The position numbers and the translations under genes were made by a program. The notes beneath the pieces were generated by a model that saw only the letters and a list, made by a program, of their open reading frames with translations, did no database searches and was not told where the DNA came from. DNA of 64,000 bases from Eutypella sp. D-1. Lineage: Eukaryota > Ascomycota > Sordariomycetes > Xylariales > Diatrypaceae. The stretch covers positions 248,001-312,000 of the forward strand of contig JAJTTP010000001.1 in the NCBI GenBank assembly GCA_023313575.1. Reading direction: 5' to 3'. Below are positions 51,016 through 62,334 of the stretch, piece after piece (position 1 is the first letter of the stretch; the number at the start of each line of letters is the position of its first letter).

Positions 51016-51414
51016 TTACCATTGTTGCCGAACGACAGCGATTTTCTCGTGTAACTGTAACTTCAACTCGGCGATTGTATTAACCGAGTTGCGATGAAGA
51101 TGGATATGCTGCTGCAACATGGGATCGAACGAGGATACGATGCGTCGTACGGCAGAGTCCTCGTCGGTGCCGTTTGCCTCATTATATAACATGAACTTCC
51201 TGTCGACAATGCTATGGATATCGCAACCGTCCTTATCTTCCGATTCAAACTTAAAAGAGAGGCGATCGGCTTCTATGAGCAACTCCCTTCGGGACTTCTG
51301 ACATCTTTCCACCATGCGCAGTTTAAGGAGTTCCAGGCTCCCGGAAACCTTCATGCGAGTATGCAAGGGGAGACTGTCGAGGAATCGGGCGCCGTCCGAG
51401 TCGGGCTTTGACAT
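51016..51414 (-). other. gag-like ORF, possible retrotransposon remnant
   Basis: A 132-codon minus-strand ORF rich in charged helical sequence, for example SFDPMLQQHIHLHRNSVNTI then AELKLQLHEK. The pattern recalls the C-terminal part of retrotransposon gag proteins (a multimeric helical region before a zinc knuckle), but no knuckle, protease or reverse transcriptase is seen nearby and no LTRs were found. Plus-strand sequence at 51501-51731 is also ORF-like but unassigned. Confidence 0.3.
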
Positions 51415-52626
51415 CAGGCCCAGTATCCGTCATTCAAGCTCACCTCCGGCCAGCCTTTGACCCTAGCTCCGAGTTCTCGGAACCCTAAGAGGCCTACTCT
51501 GTGACCTCATCAAAGATGCCGAAGAAGCCGTCTTCCCTCATTCAGTATGACTCGACTTTCAGTTCAAAGCATCATTTCCCGTCGTCAAACTTCGGGGCGT
51601 GGGATCCGGGATTTATTGCAGAGAATGAGAGGCACGCATCGTTTAAGCCGGACGTCTCTGATAGCTCTCTCCTTCTAGAAGTACTGTGCCCCTATGCGGC
51701 TGTGAGTGTTATTTTCCTTCAACTACCTTGAATCACCGTCGATACTCTAACATGGGATCAGTTGAAAGGACCCGGTGCCCAGACGGGCAAGTATTCATAC
51801 TTCACTGGAAAGGGCAAACTTGCGCGCAGGGATACTTTTAACCGGAACTTAGGTCCCTTGACCTTCTGAAGCAGCTTGGGCTCAGACAGGGCAAATATTT
51901 TTCACAGTTCAAAAGCCAGAGAAGACCCACCGAGCCCGTGGCGCGAACTTCACCCCAGTGATCCCCGCGTTTCGAACGCGCTCATCACGTACGAGCCACA
52001 TCGAAGACACAGGACAGAAACGACGCACAACGTTGGGTCACAGCGGGACATATCGAGATGGGGGTACAGCTACTAGCCCGCAGACTTACGCCCGAGTTGC
52101 CAGAGAAGTCCCCTGAGTTAGGTAGGGACTTGGTAATAGCCCTCGACCTTCCGCCACCCCGGCTATACATGCGGTATGCATTGCGGCCCGGGCACCCCCA
52201 TCCCGACGCCTGTGGCAGGAGATCCTATGAAGAAAAGAGGGGGGGGGGGGGTTAAATGGGGTGAGAAGAGCACTGAGCGGGCTCTTCCTTCAAGCACGAG
52301 TAAAGTCAAAGCTGCATTTATTTTTCGGCGCAGGCTGCCGTGTCGAGGAAATTGAAGTATAGGTATAGGCAGGCGCTACAGCCGGAAAATGCCGTATCAC
52401 GGTGACACGGCCGGAGAAAATCTCCTAAGGCTATCTCGTCTTATCTCCGTCTTGAAGAATAAACGGCGGTCGAACTACCCGAACATAGGGTGGCACGACC
52501 TCAGCGCCTACCTACTCACCAGGAAATCAAAGTCTCTAGTGCGGTTGGGTTGGGGTTGAGGTTGGGCTCATAGCCTAATCCCCGTCCGGTCGATGGACGG
52601 GTGCCGTTGAGCTGCGGACTGGCTGG

Positions 52627-52656
52627 TAGGTAAGTAGGTAGGTAGGTAGGTAGGTA
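52627..52656. repeat. GGTA tetranucleotide microsatellite
   Basis: About seven TAGG/GGTA units with one variation (TAAG). A shorter run lies near 53027-53043. Confidence 0.8.
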
Positions 52657-52803
52657 AAGGGGGAACGCCATCGCGTGAAGTTGCCTGTAAAAAGAACAAG
52701 CCATACAGTCTCCCCTCTCTCCCTCTCACTCTCGTCTCCTGCTCTGGCACCCCCAAACCCAGCCCGCCGCCTACCCCCTTCCGTCGTGCATGTCGAGGAC
52801 AAA

Positions 52804-52826
52804 GGGGGGGGGGGGGGGGGGGGGGG
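52804..52826. repeat. homopolymer G tract, 23 bases
   Basis: The longest mononucleotide run in the window. Its exact length is likely unreliable in any assembly. Confidence 0.85.
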
Positions 52827-54320
52827 CAGCAAGACGTATCAGCCGCACGTTAGCTATGACGTGCTGCGACAGAAACGAAAGCTCCACCCTAATAGCGGTG
52901 TGGGGCGGCCGCGATCTCGGTTATCTGTCGGTAATCTAATCAGAAGCGCAGAAAAGTATTAGAAATCGCATCACAGCATCCGCTCGCGTACACACACAAA
53001 GGCTAAGCAAGCGGTGTGCGGAGTTTAGGTAGGTAGGTAGGCCCTACATGGGGGGGCCACAGAGAGGGAGGGGGGATAATGGACGGCAATGCGGTGACTC
53101 CCTCCTAGTACCACGGCGGCAGGGCAGATCAAGATAGCCAGGCACCGGAGGGGAGGGGGCGGGGGCACCGCTTGGGCTATCTAGTAGCAGCCGCGAACCA
53201 GAAACCGTTTATTCACGTGAGGTAGTTAGGCATGTTGGGCAGGGCCGCCGGGACGTTAGATAAGGCTAGCTATATGCGCGCGCTCCATGCCCGCGTGCGG
53301 CACGTACGTGGTGGTGGTACACACCACGGCCGGGTTGGTGGGTTGGATGGCACAGAGCAATAGAACCCCCGCGAGGCGACCCAGCATGCCCGTCATCTCA
53401 GCTGAACGTCACCGCCTAGTAGGACTATGGCGTCCGTCCATCCACACGAGGGCGGTGTCATCACTGAGGTTGCCTTGCCTTACTGTGGCTTCTGCGGGCT
53501 ATTTATCTTCTTCATCCCCTCCCCCTCTTTTTCTTCCCCCCCTCCCCTGCCAAATAAGGCGCCATCGAGATCCAGAGGAGGGGGAGGGGGTGGACGTGCA
53601 TCGTGAAGGCACTCACGGGGTTCAGCAAAGATGGGGTACCACCACACCACACCAGAGCCCAGGTTGATATGGTTCACGTTGGTAATCAGGGGGATTGGCT
53701 GCTCTGAATGGATGGATGGGATGGGATAGGTAGGTATTGCATGCCCCCGTTGGGTTCTATTGCATCTATCTCTTGTGTCGTCAACGTACATAGGCTGCAC
53801 TGCATACTTTTATCAGGCAAAAAACTTCGATTGCAGTACGCTGTGCTATGCTTATGAGACAGAAAGAAAAAGGCCAGAACAATGAATAAGCCGCGAATAA
53901 CCACCCGACTATATGGCTCTACGATACGATCTCGAGAGTAGAGCCTAAAGCCTGAACAAGCGAGAAAGAGAGCGTTCGGCCCGAAGCCCGCAAGGACGCG
54001 CCATGGGAACAAGGATAGTTCCGTCGGACTTCGTGGATGTAGATAGCTGAGAATACAATTGGCCGTGTGTTGTCGACGCAGTTTAACCGGTTGTTCTTCT
54101 CGAGGCGGTGTAAAGGAGAGTCTAGAGGTTTTGAATATTATTATTATCCGCCAAGGGCAAAAAAAGAGAAAGGCGAAGGTAAGGGTTAAAGGTAAGGTAA
54201 GTTAGGTTAGATTATAAACGACCTTGAAGATGCACCCACCGCTAGGTATGCCCAAGTTGCCATCACCCTTCCATCACGGATCTCCATGACAACAATCACT
54301 CGCTTCTTCAGAAGATAGCC

Positions 54321-55023
54321 ATGGACTCGCGTTCGCATGACCGCCGGCTTCTTCTCAACAGCCAAGACGCAGAGGTCATCTACGAGTTCACCATCCCCCT
54401 CACGACATCCCTTCACCTAAAGCTGCGGCTATCTAGGGTCTATCCGTCGGGGACCGTGCTTCACAGCTCGCAGCTGATCCGGGACGCCGGCGAACAGGTT
54501 CGAGTGATCCAATCCAATCCAATCCAGTCCAGATTTCTTTTGTTTTTCATACCATAGCTACGAGTAACTGACCACCAAAGCCCAGCTGACGAACGGCGAT
54601 CAAGAGCTTGTCTCGACCCGCGATGAAGCCGCTACGCGGCGCGAAGACAGTAGTCGGTCGGAAGCAGCGACATCAGAGACCAGCCGTGACGACTTCGTCC
54701 GCGTAGAGAGGGCCCGAAATACACACCACACAACACATCATCATCATCCGCAGTACGGAGAGCCGGTACCTACTTCGTCGTCTCAGCAAGGACGGCCTCT
54801 CGATGCCTGGTTAGCGCAGGCCGCGATCGAGGACCCCTATAATGCCGTGGAATGCGTGGTGGGGTCTACGGGGGTAACAGCTCTGGGAACCACCGCCACC
54901 ACCACCACCACCACCGGTTTGCCAGATGATGATGACGGTGTCCCCAGCGACACCGGCGCTACGGTCGCTGGGGATGAGGAACAAGGAGAGGTCAGCCGGG
55001 ATGGCGGTCTTACGAGCACGTGA
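54321..55023 (+). CDS. small disordered protein, function unknown
   Basis: Two-exon model, 54321-54497 and 54586-55023 (204 aa). The join is phase 0 with acceptor gcccag; the donor is either gttcga at 54498 or gtgatc slightly later. The N-terminal third looks folded (AEVIYEFTIPLTTSLHLKLR; SGTVLHSSQLIRDAGEQ). The rest is charged and low complexity, with a short His run, a Thr run, DDDD, and one hydrophobic-helical motif, PLDAWLAQAAIEDPYNAVE. The frame is stop-free for 146 codons in exon 2. No family was recognised. Its stop lies 102 bp from the convergent EMC4 stop, a tight tail-to-tail arrangement. Confidence 0.55.
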
Positions 55024-55124
55024 TGGTGATGGGTTTTGAAAAGGCATAGTTGACATAACATGTGACATGTGCATGACATAGAACGTAGATAATTAGAGTT
55101 AGATTGGTATTTGTAATGCATGAA

Positions 55125-55864
55125 TTAGAATGCCGGGACGGCATGTTCTAAAGGCTCCCGGTGGTCTTCCCAGGCCAACCAGTCCGACCTCGTTGTCCTG
55201 CGACGCAACACGTGTTAGTGAAATTTCCCCGTACAACCCCAAACGGAGGAGGTAGGTTTTAGTTTTAAATAAATAAATAAGTTCAAGTAACGTACGGTAG
55301 AAGCCCCATAGCATTGACCTTCCAGACGCCAACGCCCAAAGCGAGTAACTGCATAGCGACGTAGGCGAGTTTGACCTGGAGGATCTGGGCGCGATTGCCG
55401 TCGCTCTGGAAGCGCTCGAAGGCCTGGTTGGTGGCGAGCAGCCCCATGACGGGGTTCTTGAAGGCCATGAGCACCATCATGATGCTGAAGATCTGCAGCG
55501 AGTTCCCGGACATGTACATCATGATGGCGGTCATGGGCAGGCCCTTGACGGGCGCCAGAGCCACCTCCCAGGCTTTCTTCAGCTTCAGCGTGTCCATCTC
55601 CTCGGGGCTCGGCTGTTTTCGCGCCGGCGTCTTCGCTTCTTTGGATGCTTGTTTCTAAGAGGACGGAAAGCTACAAGTTAGCTATGAATTCGTATTTTTA
55701 GGAAGATATTTTTTATTTATTTTATTTATTGTTTGTACCTTAGACAAGCCGGTGGATTGGGATGATGAATAGCCCGGAGGGTCGGGGATGCTGGTTTTGG
55801 ATTTCGGGGCGGGCGGCGACTTCAAATCAGCCACCCATTTTGGTATTTCTAAACTGTTCGACAT
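55125..55864 (-). CDS. EMC4: ER membrane protein complex subunit 4
   Basis: Subunit of the EMC insertase, which inserts tail-anchored and multi-pass proteins into the ER membrane. Three exons, 55864-55739, 55654-55296 and 55197-55125, give 185 aa, the normal family length. The conserved core LPMTAIMMYMSGNSLQIFSI is followed by two hydrophobic helices. The C-terminal LLPTTRSDWLAWE motif is rebuilt exactly across the second intron, which confirms that join. The gene is divergent from APL2, with 1.6 kb between starts. Single-copy conserved gene; nothing unusual seen. Confidence 0.93.
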
Positions 55865-57504
55865 ATTGACTAAAGTTCGTGTTTTCTCTAAGGTTTGCCT
55901 TGTCTGTATCTTAATTTTGGTTGGATGCGGGGTGAATAAGGGGTTTGAAATTCGTGTCTCGTTACTGAAGCTTCGAGGAAGATGTTGACGTTATTACTGC
56001 TGTTGTATTGTTGTCGTCGTTGTAACTTCCAGCTGTAAGCTGGGGCGACCCACCCGATCCACCAGTGTACCTACATATAAGTAGCGCGCGGCCGTGCATA
56101 ATTATTGCATAATGGTCTGTCGCCCGTTCTAACTACATACTGTTACGTAGCTTTATCGCTAATCGATAAGGATTGATTATCTTAAGCCCGCTAAACGCGC
56201 TCCGGAAGCTCCAGATCTGACTGACGTCCACTCCCTCTCCCCGTCCAGTCCAGTCCATCCACCGGTGCCCTTTAAATTCAGGGGTACTTAACGTCTAATA
56301 TTAGCAGTTGGTTTACAGGTATTGGTTGGAGGGGACTTGGGGACTCCAGCTTACCCATAAGTCCTCAAGCGTTACGGGCCGAGATTTTATTTCCCTCTCA
56401 TCACCTACCTCCTAAGTACTTACGTACATCCTTAATATACCTCCTTCGCCAATTCCCTACTTTATAAAAAATCACCATTGATAACTGTATAATGTAATTT
56501 TGGGTATTGTATAGAGGCCTAGACGAAGTACTTACGTCCCATGTCTATGGATGCGTTTGTGTTCTAATTGCATTATCTTTTTACCTTTTTTTTATGCATT
56601 GAACATTTGACATTTCAATACACACTGTTAAATACATCCTGCAATATCAGCGACTTGTATATATATATAGATGTTGTTAACTTGAAACTTATCCATACAC
56701 CACATCATATTAACAGCAACCAACAACGAGCAACGAGCCACGATCAACCCCGAACCAAAACCAGCAAGCATCAGCATCATCCATCATTCCTCCTTTGCGG
56801 GCCGGACCACGGGCTGCGCAACCTGGCCAAACCGGACAACCTGGGCAACCTTGTAAATCTTGGGAACCTTGAAAACGCGACGAATTAACGCTTTACACGG
56901 GATGCGCATGTGACAGTGTCCAAAAAAAAAAAAAAGACCGTATACGATTGGACTATAACCAACCATTGGGGGGGACTACAACATTGGACCACAAGAAGCA
57001 AAGAGTTGGTTTTTGGAGAAAAGCGGCTTCTACGGTCTCTACGGCCTTTATTATTCGACAACCATTCCCGGATCCCCGAGGGTTCCTGCTTAAACCTGGC
57101 GACCGGCGTGCCAGGAAGGGGACGAAGCTTTTCCAAGGTTGACACACCAAGCAACACACACACACACAAAGTCGGACGACACAAGACGGGAAAGTCGATC
57201 GAGTCACGGTTTCCCCTTTTCCCTTGTTCCCGGTTCAAGCAACCAACCAGCTGGGGCAGCTGGGCAGCTGGGCAGCTGAGACAAAAATCAAATCAATTTA
57301 ATCCAGGAGCTGCCAGACCGGCCGGGACTGAATTGAATTGAATTGAATAATTCCCAGGAGGGAAAGCAGGACGATTCCGGCAATTCCAGCGATCCCAGAG
57401 ATTCCCAGCGATTCCGACGATTCCTTCCCGAGGTCCCCCGGCAGGTCCCCAAGCTCCCCCCCCCCCCCCCAATAGTATAATACTATTTTTCCACTACCAC
57501 CACC
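55865..57504. other. divergent promoter region of EMC4 and APL2
   Basis: No gene recognised. Simple repeats are frequent: CAGCTGGG units near 57250-57280, GAATT repeats near 57328-57348, and a C15 tract at 57456-57470 only 35 bp before the APL2 start. Confidence 0.5.
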
Positions 57505-60500
57505 ATGTCAGCCGCTCAGGGAGGAGGGGATTCCAAACTGTTCGCTCGAGTAAGCTTTCCTTTTTTTTTTTTTCTTTTTCCCTCCCCTCCATAATCCTTA
57601 CATTGTATCACGCGACTATTACTGCCACTACTTACTCCCCAAGCTCCCCTACCCACCACACCCCTCCCCTTTTGCCTAAAAACGCCACCATCACGATAAT
57701 GATGATGCGGACCAAGATGAGCATGGCCCCTATCTAAAATCGTCCATGGATCTGGTGTCCATTGTATATACGTACAAATAGACTACTAGTATATATATAC
57801 TCAATCCCCAATTCTCCATTCCTTGTCCCCCTGCTGTCAGACTTCGTCATACTCCTCCTGCTTTTTACTACTGCTGTGCTCCATCTCACCTTCTCCCTTC
57901 CCTTCCCTTCCCTTCCCTTCCCTTCCCTTCCCTTCCCTTCCCTTCCCTTCCCTTCCCTTCCCTTCCCTTCCCTTCCCTTCCCTTCCCTTCCTATCAGATT
58001 ATCCACATCCACACATTCCCAAAATCCCTGCTTAAACCCTTACCCCCTTTTCATGGTCCATGAACCATGAATCGTTCCCCTTTCTTCCCGATCCAGACAT
58101 TTCAGCTCAGCTCCCGTGCTCGTATCCATACAGCAGCAACATTCTTGTAACACGACCACAACATCTGCGTGTCTCGGCCCGCAGCTTCATCATATGCGAA
58201 TGCCAGATCGCATCTGAGATACAAGCTCAACCTCAACCTCTCAAGCCCCCCCGAGTCCCCCCCGAGTTCCCGCTACCCAACCCACTCCCTTACCCATTCT
58301 TTACTTACTCATTATGAATTCATTCTCTTCGCTCTACGCCTGTCATGATGGCTATGTTTCTTGCGTACATGCCTCCACCGCACCATGGCTTACAACCTTT
58401 GACTATACAGGGCAAGGTCGCCGAGCTGCGCCTCGAGCTCAACAGTGGTGGAAAGAAGGATAAGAACTTCAACCAGAAGAAGGTCGCCCTGAAGAAGATC
58501 GTCGCAAACATGACCATGAGCAACAATGAGATGGTCTCCCTATTTCCCGACATAATCAGCTGCATGAACATACCGAGTTTGGAGATCAAGAAGATGTGCG
58601 TACAGCCAACCCGTGATGCAACTTTTTGAGGGAGACGACTCTGAGGGGAGAATGCGATTCAATGGGGCGCATGGAGGACCGTATGGAGAACAGCCGCATT
58701 GACTAGTTTCGCACAGGTGCTTTTTGTTTCTGGTCAACTACTCGAGGATGAGACCCGAGGTCGCGATAAAGGCGATTCCCATACTTGAAGTAGTACGTCA
58801 CCTCGATCATCCCCATACTCCCTCCAAGTCGGCACTCCAGGACTGATGATTGGTGTAGGATATGGAAGACGCGAACCCATTAGTGAGAGCCCTAGCACTT
58901 CGGACAATGTCATACGTACACGTTCGAGATTTCGTCGTAGCGACCGTGCCCATCGTCAAACGACTTCTTCGCGACTCCGACCCCTATGTACGGAAAACCG
59001 CCGCTTATTGTGTCGCGAAGCTATACGACCACGACAAGAATCTAGTGGAGAATTCAGACTTGATCGATAGGCTCAACCAACTGTTAAGAGATGATAACCC
59101 TACCGTCGTCGCGAGCGCCTTGGCGAGTCTAATGGATATATGGGAGCGTAGTGACGCCATCAAGCTCACTATTGACTACGGCAATGCCTCTAAGATGGTG
59201 CAGATCCTTCCAGACTGCTCTGAGTATGTAAACCCATACAAACCCATAACCCCTATCCATACATACGGATCACGACTAACAGCATCACCAGATGGGGTCA
59301 AACCTATATCTTAGAGGCTTTAATGTCCTATGTCCCACAGGAGTCAGGGGAGGCGACTCTCCTGGCTGAGCGAATAGCGCCGCGACTCTCCCACTCGAAT
59401 TCTGCCGTTGTACTAACGTGCATCAGAGTCATTCTCTATCTGATGAACTATATATCCGACCAGAAGCAGATTTCAGCGCTATGTCGGAAACTTTCCCCTC
59501 CACTCGTAACATTACTAGCGAAGGGTCCGGAAGTGCAATATCTGGCTTTACGAAACGCACTACTGATACTACAAAGGCGGCCGGAGGTCTTACGCAACGA
59601 CATCCGCGTATTCTTCTGCAAGTACAACGACCCGATCTACGTGAAGGTCACGAAACTCGAACTGGTCTTCATGCTCGCGAACGAGAAGAACATCGACGAG
59701 GTGCTGACGGAACTGCGCGAGTACGCGACCGAGGTCGACGTGCACTTCGTTCGCAAGGCCGTGCGTGCTATCGGCAAGCTGGCCATCAAGATCGAGCCGG
59801 CGTCGAGACAGTGCATCAACCTGCTGCTAGAACTCGTGGCGACCAAGGTACCCTACATCGTGCAGGAGGCGACGGTGGTGATCCGCAACATCTTCCGCAA
59901 GTACCCGAACCAGTACGAGTCGATCATCGGGACGCTGTGCGAGCACCTGGACTCGCTCGACGAGCCGGAGGCCAAGGCGGCCATGGTCTGGGTGATCGGG
60001 CAGTACGCGTCGCGGATCGAGAACAGCGACGCGCTGCTCGAGGACTTCCTGTACTCGTTCGCGGAGGAGCCGGTCGAGGTCCAACTAGCGCTCCTAACAG
60101 CCACCGTCAAACTCTTCATCCAGCGGCCGACCAAGGGCCAGGAGCTGGTGCCCAAGGTTCTCAAGTGGGCCACGGAAGAGACGGACAACCCGGACCTGCG
60201 GGACCGCGCGTACATGTACTGGCGACTACTAAGCACGGACATGGCGCTCGCCAAACAAGTAGTGATGGGGGAGAAACCACCAATCACAGCGGAAAGCGAG
60301 AAGCTCGACCCAGCCACCCTCGAAGAAATGTGCCTCAACGTCGGCACCCTCGCCACCATCTACCTAAAACCCGTACAGACGGTCTTCCGCTCCGCGCGTC
60401 CCCGCCGCCTCGCCGAGTCCCCGGCGCTACAGCGCGACGAGCTCCCCACCGCGCGCAACCTGCCCGCATTCGACGCGAACAAGAACCTCAGCGCCCTCGG

Positions 60501-60801
60501 CATGGGCGGCCAGGCCGCCGTCGTGCGGCCGGGCAGTAACAACGCCCAGCGGTCCGCCGCGCAGGCCCCTGGTAATGGCGGTATGGCGCACGCCGTCAAC
60601 GACGCGGACGCGTACTTCGCCGGCCAGCAGATGGCGGCGATGAGCCTGGGTATGGGGATGGGGGGTATCCACGAGGCGGGCGATGCGTTCGGCGGCGCCA
60701 GCGGCACCGAGGCCGGCTACGTCGTTAACCAGAATAATCCCCAGCAGGTCTTCCATCCCGCCCACGGCGTCGGGAGTAATGGCGACTTGCTCATCCTGTA
60801 G
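57505..60801 (+). CDS. APL2: AP-1 complex beta subunit (beta-adaptin)
   Basis: Large subunit of the AP-1 clathrin adaptor, acting at the trans-Golgi and endosomes in cargo sorting. Five exons, 57505-57549, 58411-58595, 58717-58792, 58859-59223 and 59292-60801, sum to 726 aa. The adaptin trunk of HEAT-like repeats runs from [13 protein letters not shown] to about residue 590 (signatures [64 protein letters not shown]). The C-terminal part is a Gly/Ala-rich hinge without a recognisable ear domain, as is usual for fungal AP-1 beta. Exon 1 has only 15 codons and is followed by an 861-bp intron carrying a pentanucleotide satellite. The first exon choice rests on its ATG and a good gtaagc donor. 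Confidence 0.93.
57895..57990 (+). repeat. (CCCTT)n pentanucleotide satellite in APL2 intron 1
   Basis: About 19 perfect 5-bp units (96 bp) with no interruption, lying about 420 bp before the intron's acceptor. The strand has a strong pyrimidine bias. Confidence 0.9.
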
Positions 60802-61959
60802 TTCCTGTGTCTAACCTGCCTCCCTCCCCCTCCCCACCTTCTCTTCGTCTTTTTTATTTTCTCTCCCGCTTTGGGGAAACCTTGGAATCTGAGAATGAAA
60901 AGGAAAGGAAAGTGCGCGAGAGTACTTACTTAGGGGGGGAGAGGGGGGCGTAGGTAGTGTCCAGTCAGCGTACGTACGCGCGCGAATTGAAATGGACGTT
61001 ATAGAGGGGGAAGGATAGATAGGCGAGAAGCAAGGCGGGTGACGGGCACCTCTTTTTGTTGTTTTTGTTTTTTGTTTCTGTTCTATTCTGTTTTATTTTT
61101 GGAGGGGATTCATTTCACTCAGATGGAATAAATGTATTTTAAGTACCTACTTAAAGGCATTGAGCTCTGTATCTGTGTCTGCCTGTGTGTGATTGTGTCC
61201 GTGTCTGGCTCGAGTGGTACATACAGAGAAAGAATGCAGTACTCACAAAATCCGAATTCAAATATCTTCCGGACCCGGACAACGGTATTCCGCAACCAAA
61301 CCACAGACGTATCTTGCCATGAGCTGGCATCCTTCGCCAATCGACGTCCGCGTCATTCTTCCGACGATGGCACTGAACTAATTGATTAATGTGCTGTGGC
61401 ACGGCAACGATAACGGTAACTGTCGTCCATCCGGGCGGTGATAGAGGAGGGATATCAATTAATTCATTAAACTGAAAGAAAAGGAAAAAGGAATTCATTC
61501 GCTGTGCTAGGTACGTATGTATATACGCGGTCCCCGCCGACCACGGAACGGAACGCTGCACCACCAACAACAACAACAGCAATAACAACAACAGCGATAA
61601 CAACAACAGCGACGCTTTCCCACCCGTCCCAACCCGAAGTAACTCGCAACGCTACACTGCACTGTTCTAATCCTGCATTCTAGAAAAAAAATAATAAGCT
61701 AGTACCAGACCAGATAGCATGTTCCATATCCATGTACATCCAACACGGTTAGCGAGACATGTAGCTGTACCCCCGTTAACGATGCGCGGGTATGCAAGGG
61801 GGGATGTCTTGAACCAAGAAGGGGAGAAGAAAGTCCTGAACTTAAACCAAGAGAGGAAAAGGCAAGACGAGAAAGCAAACCCTCCGATGACGGCCGAGAG
61901 AGAGCTGTGATCAAAGAGGTGAGGTCATGAGCCCATCGCAAGTAGGCCCCCAAAGCAAA
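60802..61959. other. 3' region between APL2 and the RRM gene
   Basis: No gene recognised. A CAA/AAC-rich trinucleotide tract (encoding nothing obvious) lies at 61564-61612. Confidence 0.5.
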
Positions 61960-62334
61960 TCAGAACAAGACCAGGTCCTGAAGGCCATCGATGATCGACC
62001 GGTTATCCTCGTCGTACCTGTCCTCGCGGAGCAACGAGTCATCGCCTTCCTCCCCCTGCTCCTCACCCTTACCGGGGCACTCCGGCATACGGACTGCCGC
62101 ATCATCATCTCCCGCAATGCCGGTATTCGCATCATCCCGACCTTGATCTTTTCCTATGCGTATACTAGCGCGGGCGCGGGTACTTCTTCTCTCCCGGCTT
62201 TTATCATTACCGTCGCCCTCATGATCAGCGACGTACTCTTCTTCACCAGGCAGGATCTCAACGGCGGAGGCGGAGGAGGTGGAGCTGTGGTGGTGATGAT
62301 GTTCAGACGAGCGGTTCTTCGCGTGCTTTTCTCC
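61960..62334 (-). other. in-frame acidic extension after a TAG stop
   Basis: The frame of the RRM gene stays open for about 124 codons after its TAG (62335-62337), up to a TGA at 61960. It encodes a His run, then an acidic, Asp/Glu-rich stretch (VEILPGEEEYVADHEGDGND; GEEQGEEGDDSLLRED) resembling the parent protein in composition. The joined product could arise if the 30 bases at 62364-62335 (gtgagg...ctctag, phase 0) were removed as an unusually short intron. Confidence 0.4.

Larger units (their letters stand above)
50509..54320. other. 3.8-kb low-complexity, gene-poor region
   Basis: No intact gene was recognised. The stretch holds G13 (52239-52251) and G23 (52804-52826) tracts, GGTA tetranucleotide repeats (52627-52656 and near 53027-53043), CT-rich runs near 53515-53550, and a gag-like ORF at 51016-51414. 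It separates the accessory region from the housekeeping genes. Confidence 0.6.

Noticed and set aside
51110..51150. B-box-like GTTCGATCCC on the minus strand
   Set aside because: No A box at the right spacing; it lies in the gag-like ORF.
52627..52656. Telomere-like repeat
   Set aside because: The unit is GGTA, not the TTAGGG of ascomycete telomeres, and it is short and internal.
57895..57990. CRISPR-like array
   Set aside because: A simple microsatellite without spacers.
59418..60539. 373-codon plus-strand ORF inside APL2
   Set aside because: It overlaps the adaptin frame in a GC-rich stretch and reads as Arg/Gly/Pro-rich text without domains; the adaptin frame is clearly the coding one.
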